From assembly GCF_001949145.1 (NCBI RefSeq), contig NW_019091382.1, forward strand, positions 1,470,500-1,534,499: a stretch of 64,000 nucleotides of DNA, given 5' to 3'. Positions 39,040 to 50,425 of this stretch are shown in pieces. The translations under genes and the position numbers were made by a program. The stretch comes from Acanthaster planci (lineage: Eukaryota; Echinodermata; Asteroidea; Valvatida; Acanthasteridae). Below the pieces are notes generated by a model. That model searched no databases. It was not told where the DNA came from and saw only the letters and a program-made list of their open reading frames with translations. The first letter of the stretch is position 1, and the number at the start of each line of letters is the position of its first letter.

Positions 39040-39076
39040 TGACCCAGGCTGACCTCCAAGCGACCCAGGTTGACCC
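39040..39076 (-). promoter_or_regulatory. Four direct nuclear-receptor half-sites (DR4-DR5-DR4)
   Basis: On the plus strand TGACCC (39040), TGACCT (39050), CGACCC (39061) and TGACCC (39071) lie in one orientation with spacers of 4, 5 and 4 bases; on the minus strand they read as RGGTCA-type half-sites. DR4 and DR5 are established spacings for thyroid/LXR-type and retinoic-acid receptor dimers. The array is a 21-bp sequence present twice, so it arose by a small tandem duplication. The third site has one mismatch. Confidence 0.4.
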
Positions 39077-40258
39077 CGGTGTCAGGGATCAGTGGGTAGG
39101 AGCCCCTCTCCCCATGTGGTGTCACATGGGGCGCAAGAGCATTGTCGCGTCAGAAGCGATTATTATCTCTGGAAACCCCAGAGTGCGGGTTGAGTGTGTG
39201 GGTTTGGTTTGGAAGTAACATTTTGACTTCTTGGAAGGGTAAGACTAAAAGAACTTTCCTAGAGAAGAATGATTGAAGATTTGAAACGGAGACATTCCTT
39301 CAGATAAATTCATGTCAAAAGTATAACTGGCTGTACATTTTCATTAGCTTCATTCATTGTTTATGAGATTGAAATCCCCAAAAGTGGGAGAGGTTACCAA
39401 AAGAAAATCTGTTCTTGATTTTACAGCCTTCGTGTCTGAGTACTTTCTCTTTTGGTGAATGTGGCAGCCAGTGGTATTCGGAACTGAAATGCCTGTAATG
39501 GCCACACCTGGCCAGAATCTACTATCAAATGCCCGTTGTTTTCCAACAAGAAATGAGAATTTGACAGGTCTTAGAATCTGATTGTTAAGTGCAAGTATTG
39601 AGCTCTCGGAAAGATGCAAGCTCAGATGCAGTTTGCAAGCATTCGTTCACCTACAGAGATCCCATCTTGAAAGAGTTGGTCTCGTTTGTGGAGACGCGAT
39701 ATGGCAGATGTGTGTTCACCAAGGCGACAGTGTCTCTACTTTATACATACATGTACCTTGGTGGGCAAAAATGAGGGAGGGTATATTGTAGTGTCACGGT
39801 TGGAAGTGTACCAAGTCTGTATGCTGGGGAAGCTTTAAAATCCACTTTTCTTCTGCCGAAAATTAGCAGACAGGGAAATAATTCAGAAGTCTGTGACTGT
39901 TTTTTTTTTTGTTTTCTTGTTGTTTTTCACTCTTTTTTGGGGGGAGGTCTCCTTTAATTGGGAAATGGGATCGGACTTAATTTCTGGAACAGCATGAAAG
40001 GGATCCTCCTCGTCCACCTGTTTCAACAGGAGGCATGAAGAAGAAAAATAACCGCGCTCGGGGTTCCGTCATTCTCGGAGAGATCTGGGCAAACATTTAT
40101 TCTCCTCTTGGGCAGCGGAGGGTTGAGTGGCCCCCATAATGGTACGTTGACGTGCCGCGCATTCTCAAGGTGTGTTAAAGGGAGGCAAAGCCATTCGGGG
40201 GGAGGGGAGTCAGTGCAGCATGTTGCACTGCAAGGAGAACATTGGATACTTTTATAGC

Positions 40259-40616
40259 AATAAGCCTTTTGTGAGTTAAATTCAAATAAAATCTGGTACC
40301 CTGAGTTACCTCCACATAAGCTAGAAAATATGAATTCCCAGACTAAAGACGTTGTTGCTATACCTCGTGATTCGGGGCAAGCTTTTGCATAGCGACCACC
40401 ATCTCTGGAATGGACTGGTTCCTTTGTGCTGTTCTTATCCATTGACAACAGTGTATTGGTGCAAGGTATCTCTTATGTAAAGCAAAAGCATGCCCCGAAT
40501 CACGAGGTATGGCAAGAGTGCCTTTAGTATGGAGAATTCACATGGTTATGTTCACCTGAATTTAAAGAACTCAGTGTACCAGATTTTATTCAAACTTAAC
40601 TCGCCAAAGGCTTATT
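40259..40616. mobile_element. Foldback element, copy 1 (358 bp, arms about 145 bp)
   Basis: AATAAGCC at the left end is matched by GGCTTATT at the right. The arms pair almost throughout, including AATAAAATCTGGTAC with its inverse and CCTCGTGATTCGGGGC with its inverse, leaving a loop of about 75-90 bases. The transcript would form a long imperfect hairpin. A second copy is at 59173-59503. No target duplication or coding capacity was seen. Confidence 0.82.
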
Positions 40617-43600
40617 GGTATGGCACAAACAGTTTCAGGGACTTCACTTTTGTTCATGCTGGCAGCAACTGACCAGGGAAATCCTGTACCATTATTGTGG
40701 TTTCTTTCTTGCTCTTGTGACCAGCCCATTCAAACCTTGAAAGTCATGGCAAAAGGAGGTATTTTGAGGAAGTACTGCATCACGATTTCATTAAATTTAG
40801 TTTTTTTTGTTCCGATGTGCACTCTTCCAAAACGGAACGTGACTGTGCATCATGTGATTCATGCTACCTTGCAACTCCTCTAAAACAAATGGAGGGAAAC
40901 CTCAACCTAGTTCACTTGGCGAAAAAACTTATTTCACGGCAGGAAAAAGGTCTACTGACTTGTCTTGAAATTGACGATAAAAATGGCTGCATGGAGATGG
41001 GACGACAACTGATATATTAAGTGTGCGACTTTTACGAGGTGCAAATTGTGGAACGATTTTATTTCGACTATGCGAGAAATCTTTCTTTAAAAAACTCATC
41101 AGTATTTATCGTCTGATTTTACTAGGGGAAGGTGGCGGGCAGTAATTCTTGTCCTACAACACCGGGGTATCTGTTTAGTGCAATTTTGGACAGACTGATT
41201 AGCCAACTTCTCTGTCCGCAAATAGTTCAGCTCTGGGACGGATGACGATTCAATAAAAAAATCGCTGCAACCCGCAGGAAGAAATTTACAACCGGGCAGC
41301 TGGCGAGAATTAGTCAGAGGCTGAAAATAAAAAAACAAATAACTCAGTAATCAAAAGAAAAAAAAAAAAATTGTCAGACCGGCATCCCCTATATATTGTG
41401 GGGGGGGTGTGGTACTGGGGGATTTTAAATCATCCAGGTTGAGGTGCGAGTTTTTGTTCTGCCCTAGGGAGTAATAAAAAGGCCAGCTAGGCCGCTCATC
41501 ATCGGTCCCGTTTATGGGCAGGGCCACCAAGTTCAGTGTCTTGGAGTTTTGTTTTCAGCTGGCGACTCTTGAGAAATCTGATGTGGCACATTTGTGATGT
41601 TACCCAGGCCCCTACTTCCCCCCCCCTTTTTTTTCTTCTCAAGTTGGCAAGAGTTGTGTGCCAGTGGGAGTGAAATTTTTTAGTAACTGGGTCCACAATT
41701 GAATTACAACAAAATGACACGGGCGGCGACCAATTGAAAATGGAGAGGTGAGAGAGAGAGAATGTGTTGACGCCACATCATCTTTTTTTTTTTTTTTAAA
41801 TTTTATCATGGGGGTGTTGTTTAATTGAATTTATTTACCTGACGAGGTCATAAAACCTGGACAATTTTGATAAACTGTGACACCATCAGGTGGCACAGCA
41901 ATAAATAATCGAGACGACTTTTGGGTGTGATGAAAAGGTAGTGTCGTGTAAATTTACAACATGGTAGATAATTGTAAAGACTAGGTAATGAGCAATAAGT
42001 TTTGTCGACGATCCTGACATTGTTTCACGTACCTTTGATGCATTGCCAAATGTAGAGGTCTCGTAGTTGTCAGAGCGCACCAAAAGTTCCCGAGGATTTG
42101 TGTACAGATTTTATTCCAAATTTGACAGCTTTATTATCAAGAAGTTTCACTTCAGGTAAGAGTTCCATATACGGACATCGCTTATTTTCCCGTGCAGTGG
42201 ATTATAGTGATAACATGACCTACAAAGCCAAGTTTAGTCAGGGAAATGTCCGAAGCATTCACTTCGAAAAAACGTGGCATTTTTCAGACTGGATTCCCAA
42301 CAGGGCTTGTGTACAGGGTGTCAAGTGATGTCCGTGTAGGGGAATTCTTTCCTCATTGCCTTGTCAGGGTTCTTGTTGTTCAATTTATGAAACTCTTTAA
42401 TAATGAAGAAAGAAACCTGGCTTCTTTTTTGAAGCCATTGACCCCATCTCGATTTTGGAGAGTCCGCTGTCTGGGTTGCCCAGGAGTGTTGTGGAGTTGG
42501 CAGGTGGGGCAGACATTCAGTGAGTGGTGTGTGGACCACTGTGGTGTCAACTTTGAAACTACCCAGAGATGGGTGGTGACCTTCATTTTTCCCCTCATTT
42601 TTGGGGCGAGAGGCGCAGGTACAGGTAGTTTGGGGTTTTATGGCATTGCGGGGTGCATTGTGACAACCAGCAGACACTGTTGAAATGGACAAAATGGATT
42701 TCAAGACCCACAGGAGGAAATGACTATTGAAGGAACGAGGTTGTCGACTGATGAACTCTTCTTAATCCAGTTTTTATTCACATAAGAAATGCACGCACAG
42801 TTCTAAAGTGCAGATTTAATGACAGATTTGTATTGGTTATGCAGTACCCTTTTTGTTGTGTAGCTAGCCTGATGAATGCCATGTTATGTTAATTGATGCT
42901 GTTTTTTAAACTCGCTTCATCTGTCAAAGGATTTCCCTAGGTCTTTGATAATAATAAGGCTTTCACTTTTTATGCCTGGGGATCATCAGAATTTCAGAGC
43001 AACCCCAAAACAGGGATTGATGAGAAATTCATGAGTGGAATTTCATCTAGATGGAAATTACCTATGTGCTTGGCTGGGAACTGCCTAAATACGATGATTG
43101 AAGTAAATTTCAGCTCTTTGATGATACACTCAGTTGGCTTTTTTCTTTTCTCTTAGAGTACTTGGGCTTTGAGGGGACATTTGCATATCGGAAAAACAAA
43201 ATCGTGTTTCACTAATAGAGGCCACAGATATTTGCTTGACCGTCTGTTAAAACAGCCTTCCCTTCCCCCCCCCCGACACGCAGAGTGGCACTAAGTAAAA
43301 AAGCAAGAAGGGGGAAAAAGCCCATAGATGGCAAATCTACTGCTGCTATTTTTAGGACAGTCCTCAGCTTTACTCGCACCCTCCTCTGTATTTGGCTGAA
43401 GTCCTCAGAATGACTGGGATAGCAAGACGTTCAGTCCCCTAAAAAGGCATGGGGGGGAAGGGGGGGACACGGGTGGGGAAGAAAGGGACTGCCGGTATCA
43501 ATAATGGATCCATATCTGTCGGTCAGCTGCCAGTCAAAGTTTGTTTCTCCTCTCGTTGGAACGTTCCATTCAGAAAAAGGAGAGAGAGAGAGAGAGGAGA

Positions 43601-45374
43601 ACATTGGTGCTGCTGTTAGAAGGGTTGAGGTGACCCTAGCCATCAACTACACGATGTGCCATCGGATAATAACTGGCTTGGAAGCGATCGATATTTAAAG
43701 GTCACAAATGCTAGCAGGAATGTGGTCCTGTGGCTTTTTGTTTTTTAACTTTGCCGCTTGTGTAAATACGTACTGTGCAATTGTGCGGCAGTAGTGCAAG
43801 GCAGAAGTAGCTACACACACTGTCGTTCCAGGAAGCTTCAGGAAAAGATTCATAATTGGGAAATAAAAAGTTTGCGTAGTACTTAAGTGCATGTGTCTTT
43901 TACCAACAGATTTTGCCTGATATGTCAGTTGAGGTTTTATAAGCTGACAGGTGAATCAATATTCTTTTTAATTAGATCAGGATTTAGGGGCTCTTCAAAG
44001 TTGTGGATTAGTACTATTGAGGATACAAAGGACATTTCGTATGCTCACATTTTGACACCTGAGTGGATTTCTCGCGGCATGTAACTTGTTGGAGGTCGTT
44101 ACATCCCCGTTCGAACAACGACGACTTCAATTTTCTGTCAGCCTTGACATTGATGCCTTGGCTGGAGTTTTCAAAGTGTGACTGGAAGTTCCCTCTGAAG
44201 TGCTGCCCCTGGAAAGTGCAGTTAAAACAATGATTGAATTGCATCGGGATGGTCACCTTTGAGATTGCAGCAAGACTGCTCGTTCAGAAATTACAAATAC
44301 TGATGAAATCTCCAGTTACAAGAGAAAACCGAGCATGTGACATTTCGTTTTTTTTTACATTGCAAGAAATTCTAATGGAAAGAGAAAACAGATTTCTTCG
44401 CTGCTGCATAATATGAGAAACTCTAATCGCACGAAAGGATTGAAGATGGGAGATTCCTTCTTTACTTCCTGAAATGCAATTGCTTTCCCTGCAAAACAAT
44501 TGACATTTCAACAGTGCTGCTTCCACGCCCCCCCTCCCCCTTTAAAGATTACCCCATTACCCCAGGCTAGACACAGCATTTCAAGGAAACGGCGCCCCCC
44601 CCAGAAAGCCAGGATCAGGAGACCCAGAGAAACTATTATCATGTACCTTCCTCCTTGCCCAACCTTCTCCCCCCCCCACCCAGTAGTCTCAAATTGCTGT
44701 GTCCCAACACCCGGCTCTCTGTAATTCTACCTGAGCAGTCCTGGCCACATCAGAGCTGAAGGTAAACAAGACCCAAATTGGGTGTTCACTCCGGTTCAGT
44801 GATGATGGTGCTGATGGTGCGTGGGAACCTTTTGAAGTTTGTACAACTTCAAGAAAAGTGGCCGTTTGCAAAATGGAGTGTTCCAGGATGGGCTGCCTGT
44901 AACTTTTTAAGGAGAATCTTAATATTAAGTTCTGTTCTTTTTGTTCCAGAAAATAGATAAACTGTCGTCATTTTTATCCTTTTATCCAGTTGTTTTTTGA
45001 CAATCCACTATGAAGGGTTTGTATTCACTACTGTTCCTGTTATTATTACGCCAAACCTTGATCCTTTGTCCTTTAAGAAGAAGCCAAGTTGTCACATAAG
45101 AGTAGTTCTCCCCTATCCTTCAAACCTCTCGTGTGGCACTGATCTCCCTGTTTCAAGTCTGGATCCTGGTTCACATGTAATGGTCAATCCCTATAGTTTG
45201 TTTCGGCAAGGCACCTGCCCGATTTCTCCAAATGTCTGAAGTCCACTGTGCAGGAACACAAGCCATTTCTCCTCCCTCGGCCACCAGGACACATTCCTTT
45301 TTGCAAAATATTTTGCAAGGGGCTTGTGTTCCCGATGTTGTAGGGTTGCAACTCTGTGGGTTCCACAGTGTGCT

Positions 45375-45450
45375 GGTGTCCATGGGCAAGACACGTCACC
45401 ACAATAGCCTCTCTCCAGTCTCCTCCCAGGGATGTAAATGGGTATGATTA
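45375..45450 (+). repeat. Decayed SINE core domain
   Basis: GGGCAAGACACGTCACC followed by TAAATGGGTATGATTACCTG parallels the central domain of the SINE at 28153-28513 (GGGCAAGCCACTTTACC, then GAATGGGTACCTG). The tRNA-derived head is barely recognisable upstream. Confidence 0.5.
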
Positions 45451-45654
45451 CCTGTTACGGTGAGAACAGATTGTGCTCTCTTGAGGTTTTGAAAACTGAT
45501 CTCACTGCCTAGTGAACGTGCGTAATGATTGCGATCCAACCTTACAAAATGAGTAACAAGTCACCACTGCAGCTTTTAGAGTGAAAGGCCTATCGAGAAT
45601 CTTGCATCGCATAAATCAATTAGAAGCCTCAACATTTTGCACCCACGTATTGTC

Positions 45655-45782
45655 GATCTTCTTTTGGATACCAAAATTTGTGACACATCAAAACAGATGA
45701 ACCAGTTTGCTCTTTTTTTGTGCTTATCTAAACAAAATTTGAGAAAAAGGCCTTAAGACTCATTTTGTGGGAGCCGGTCATA
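45655..45782 (+). mobile_element. MITE family 'GTGACCC', partial diverged copy
   Basis: Blocks such as ACACATCAAAACA, CAGTTTGCTCTTT and TAAGACTCATTTTGTGGGAG align in order with the right half of the copy at 55102-55355. The left end is missing. It ends about 120 bp before the exon at 45904. Confidence 0.6.
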
Positions 45783-45796
45783 AATGTAAAGTGCAC

Positions 45797-45811
45797 TGCG
45801 CCCTCTGCAGG
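45797..45811 (-). promoter_or_regulatory. CTCF-like motif, minus strand
   Basis: Read on the minus strand, CCTGCAGAGGGCGCA matches 13 of 15 positions of CCASYAGRKGGCRSY. It lies 92 bp before the exon at 45904 and points toward the plus-strand motif at 37196, a convergent arrangement spanning the cysteine-rich exon. Confidence 0.3.
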
Positions 45812-45903
45812 GTAAAATCACTATTATAGCATATTTGATGATAATTATCTGTAATCTTGTTATAAATCTTGATGTCTGTTATCCCGTCAATCTCTAAATT
45901 CAG

Positions 45904-46224
45904 GTCCCCCCTCTGCACCCAGAGATGCCCAAGCCACAGTGGATAACAAGTCCTCGGTGGTCACCTTGACCTGGCAGCCGCCGGCCGACAACGGTGGTCG
46001 GACGGACCTTCACTACTGGGTGGAGTGCCCGCTCTGCCCGCCTGACACGGAGTACTCGCCCCGCCAGCGCGACCTGCCGGGGCTGGAGGTCAACGTCAGC
46101 CGGCTGGCCTCGCATACCACCTACGAGTTTGTCGTCTATGCCGGGAATGGCGTGTCGCAGCAGAGCATCAACGGCGGCGCCAAGCCACAGGGAGTGGTGG
46201 TCAACGCAACGACATTCTCCTCAG
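45904..46224 (+). CDS. Eph: Eph receptor exon: first fibronectin type III domain
   Basis: The 321-nt exon has acceptor TTCAG at 45903 and donor GTACCC at 46225, phase 1 on both sides. With the split glycine codon it begins GPPSAPRDA, the standard Eph entry to the first fibronectin repeat, followed by VTLTWQPPADNGGR (the core tryptophan), CPLC, SPRQRDL and HTTYEFVVYAGNGVS. All of these align with Eph extracellular sequence. Sequons NVSR and NATT are visible. Vertebrate Ephs usually carry two CxxC pairs in the loop before PRQ; here only CPLC remains and the exon is 15 nt shorter than the 336 nt typical of vertebrates. The domain lies outside the membrane. Confidence 0.97.
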
Positions 46225-46703
46225 GTACCCATGCTAGAACTGTTCTATCCCGTTTGCGAGGTACTCTGGCAGAAACATTGAGACGAAACTAGGCAGGGGT
46301 TAAAATATGGGTTCTTTGGTGTCGGGAAAGTGATTTCTATATTGTTAGTGGCGTATCCGGTATGCTTGACTTGTTATGAGTTCTATATTGATGGTGAAAG
46401 GCACCGATTACGTTTCCCTCCAAAAAACCTTTCATTCCAGGACTTTATATTAGTTCACTAAAATATGTGAAGTAGACAAATCAGAAGTAACATATATTGA
46501 TTTTCTGGTTAACCTGAAATTTGTCGGGAAAAATATCACCCCTGTTTGTGTTTTACATTTTCCCCACAACAGCCCCATTCCAGTTCCGTCTCAGTTTGCC
46601 AGAATGGCTCTCATTTCTGCCTTGGACCCAGTGCTTGTGAATCAATAGGGGACTGTTTTAAAGTTGCTTTCAATTCCATTTGTCGTAAGAAAATGTGGCA
46701 GAG

Positions 46704-46770
46704 AGGTTCGAACCCAAGACCTCTGAAGTACTGGCTCAGTAGGTTGCTCTGCCCGCTAGTCAGGCAACCA
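46704..46770 (-). repeat. tRNA-like relic (SINE head)
   Basis: On the minus strand GGTTCGAACCT (46714-46704) is a B-box match, preceded at about tRNA distance by TGACTAGCGGGCAGAGC, a weak A box. Decayed and without a complete cloverleaf. Confidence 0.35.
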
Positions 46771-49700
46771 TTTGTAATGACCTTTCCTTGCACAGGTCGC
46801 CAACTTGAAGTCCCTTCACATTGCACCTCTGAGTTTGTCTGTGGTCATTGAGAATCCCCCCCAACTGATTCGCAGAGCTTGAAAGCAAATTTATCCCGAA
46901 GTTACATACATATTTGAAATATGAATTCCTAACTTGACATGTTAGCAAACATGTTGCATCAGCTTGATTATTCCATCCCTCTCAAATTTGGGGGGGGGGA
47001 ACCTGTCCTTAGTGGACATTGTCAAGCCAACGCTAGGGACAAAATGTATTGGATGGATGGATCCAATCCTCCGGATACCTGCAGTTCTTCATTAAAGGGA
47101 AAAAAAAAAAAAGCTCGGGTGCGGAACAAGGAATTTATACCATCTCATGATTTGAGATCTTGACAGGAACCCCAAGCCACAGACCTTGAATCCTCGCACC
47201 TCTTTGGCACTTTTTTTTAGAATTCCCCTGGTCTGGTTTTTCACCCCCCTTAGACAGGCTGCGGTGAACCCTGTGGCAGGGTTCAGGCCGGTTCCCTCAG
47301 GTGTTTTGCGAAACTGCGCGCCAAAGATCAGAGTCGCATTCTGACGCGCCGAAGCCACAGCTACGCTGTAAATCTCTGGCCAGTCAGAGAGTCAAGAGGG
47401 GGCCTTTGGGTTTAGCTCAGAAATGTTTCATGGGTGACGTGTCCGGATGAAAGTAACACAGGTCAGCGATTCAGAATTCTGGTTATTTGGGCAGGGGACA
47501 AGATGGGCACAGTTGGGCATTGTGGTTTTGGATAAGATCGTTCAGAGGTGGAAGCTTGAGAAACTTGGCAGAAAGTTGTCCTACATTCAGTTAATATTTA
47601 CATTCCGCCATTGAATTCGAATTTAACTTCTCATTTAAGCACCATACGGCCTTTAGCGTGAATCGACTGTTCGTTAGCAACTTGAGGCCTTTCACTTTCA
47701 GCTGTTTCCTTTGTCAAGTTTAGTTGTCAAGCCTTTGATGTCGTGAGGAAAACCCAAGACATCCCGGTGGAAAGGCTTCATTGTCAGGATGTCAGTTGAG
47801 ATTAGGGTTTGCCTCCAGGAAATAGAAACTCCTAGAAACACAATTTGAAGGGCAACATTCCAGATGCCCCCATGAAAGTTTGAAAGGAAAAGAAAAATCC
47901 ACACTTTCAAATTGAGCTAATGTTCCCTTGCAAGGCTTTCTCACAAAACCACTCAAGCTGATTCTGTCAGTAAACGGTTATGAACTAAGAATCTCATGTT
48001 GGAAAAATATTCCTCTCCCATATTTACATAAATCATATTGCCCTCTAAAACATGTAAAGATTGTGCCGACCCGCACCACAAATCAAGCATGCCTTGTAGA
48101 AAACAAATTTGGTCTGAAGCTACAGGCTCGTAAATCCTTGAAAAATCCAGTGTCTAGCCCTTTGGCTTGGCTAATAAACTGGATGCATCTGATGGGCCCC
48201 CCATAACAGGCAAGTATATGAACAGTAAGAACACCTGGTCCCCTCTCTCTGCTGTCTACCCCTGGTGACCTGGTTTGAAAGCCTATACTCCTTGGGTATT
48301 TACCTTAATTGAATGATGATAGGTCGGCCTGATCTTACAAAAAGACCTTGCTCTTACCTTGTGGTCCTCTGAGAAAATGGTGAAAGCAGAAGTCCACAGA
48401 TTCCAGGCCCACCAGTGTGGGAGAAGGTTGTGAACGAACTGGAAGAGCTGGTCTGACCAGACCCTAGAGAGTTTTATGGTTTGGGTCTCACTTGGCAGGT
48501 TGGACAAATTGGATTTGATTGGTGATAAGTTGCAGGGATGAGAGCTGCCATCCCCAGTTTGCTTGGCCATGACTGGCTGCTGCAGTCTCTGAGATATTCC
48601 AGCTTTGGTTATCCCTGAAACTCAGTGTCGTGGGGGGGGAGGGGCACAGAGCACATCCCCCCTTGACGGAACTGGGTGGTCCCCCCCCCCTTTGAAAATT
48701 TAATCAACCTGTGTACAATCTTCTGCCGCAGTCCGTTTGCTTTCGGTGCTCTCTTAAAACAATGTGTGCAACCCTCAGAAGTGACACCCTAGTTTTGCTG
48801 CCGGTGAGGTCGTGTGTACTTGAACTCATTTGTCACTCCCAGAACCATTTAGATGTGATCTTCACACCCATTTTTCTTTAAAGATCTACCAATGACAAAC
48901 CTGTCTTGTAAAGGCCATAATCTTTTGAGGGGGAGATATGATGCTGTCTTTTTTTTTTCAACAAAATGGAAATTAAGCTTCCCCCCAAAATACTGAAAAT
49001 TGTTTAGCTCTTCCCTCCCAACAAGGGAGGTTTGCTCAAACAGTGGTTAAAAACATATGCTTACTTGTACATGTATATCTTCACCTCCTCAAAAGTCCCA
49101 ACCCAAGTAACAGTGCCAAAGCCTTATGGTACACTGGATTACAAATCACCTACTCTCAGCTCTCGGCCAACGAAAACTCAAAGCCTTTCAGTTTAAGAGA
49201 CGGCAAAGAAAAAGAACAGGAAAACCAAATCTGCGTGTGGTTTTTCCGATTTGCCACAGGAATCTTTCCATTCCCACAGTAAATTGAAAGCCGAATCTCC
49301 CGGGAGTTGCTGTTGTATACATTTCTGCTTTCTGTAAAAACTCTGGCGTCATTGTTGTGAGGCAGAATCCACACAATTCTGGGTCCAGACATCCCGTGCG
49401 CCCCGCAAAAAATTTACGGCCCTTTCTGCAAAGGGAGTTTCCTCTCTTTTAGAAAGGAGAGTTGGGTCAGGGTTCAACGGATATTTGTTTTGAAACAAAA
49501 CAAAGACTGAGAGTTTTGACCTTTTAGTGTTGTCTGAAAGATATTTCTCCTTGTAGATGGGTTGGTTTTTGTTTTTGACAAAACAAGGATAAATCTGTTC
49601 TCTCCTTGAAAAAGAGAGAGAGACAGTGGGATGGGTAGGAAATCAAGTGGCAATATTTTGGTTAAAAGGACTTTACCTGCTGTGTTTGTTTGGGCTGAGA

Positions 49701-50410
49701 AATTTCCTTGGAGCTGGTTACTGTGTCAAAACACCTGGCCAGGAGTTGGCTGTGTTTTTATGTCAGTGCGGAAATACGGAGATAATTTTGCCAGATAACT
49801 TGGCTCAGTTTTGGAGAAAGAGAAAAGGTGTTGTGTGTGTCCCAGTTCTTCACTAATTTCAATGGCAAAGTCAGCCACAAGCCAAACTGGAGCATTTATA
49901 ATTGTTAACAGAGTGCTTTGTGGCCCTGTTCACTTGACCAGCCTGTGACTTAATTAGAAAAAGGATGGGCCCTGGTGTAGTCACTATTGGACTCGTGAGA
50001 CCCCGACCACAGTGCTGCTTTGTGGAGCAGATGTGCCACTGAATGGTCTTATTGGCAATTGCGTAGTAGGGGCAATTCGCAGTACAGAGCGCCACCAAGA
50101 GCTTGCCGCGGAGAGGCCATTTTCTACTGCGCACTGTGAGAAGTGGCCGACAAATTCTATTTGCTAGCTGCCTTCCGGTAACTCTAAATTATTTCCCAAG
50201 TTAGTTTGTCAAAGTGACATTCTGCAAGTGTATTTTGAGTATCGGGTTTAGGTTTTAAACATTGCTTTCTCTTTTCTACCGCGTGGGATACCCCAACCTA
50301 TCCACACATTTCCTCAAGTTGTCTGGTCTCCGTATGCTCCAATGGAAATTGTGGTAGGTCGGCCTTGTTTGTGTCGACCGGAAACTTGAAAGAGAGCCTC
50401 TCGAGGGCAA

Positions 50411-50425
50411 CCACTTGGTGGCGCT
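50411..50425 (+). promoter_or_regulatory. CTCF-like motif, one mismatch
   Basis: CCACTTGGTGGCGCT departs from CCASYAGRKGGCRSY only at position 6. Function is inferred from motif alone. Confidence 0.3.

Larger units (their letters stand above)
38248..45903 (+). other. Eph intron, 7.7 kb
   Basis: Phase-1 intron between the cysteine-rich and first fibronectin exons. Translation through the donor would meet a stop at 38391-38393. It carries half-site repeats near 39040, a foldback element at 40259, a decayed SINE core near 45375, a partial MITE at 45655 and a CTCF-like motif at 45797. No alternative exon was recognised. Confidence 0.9.
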
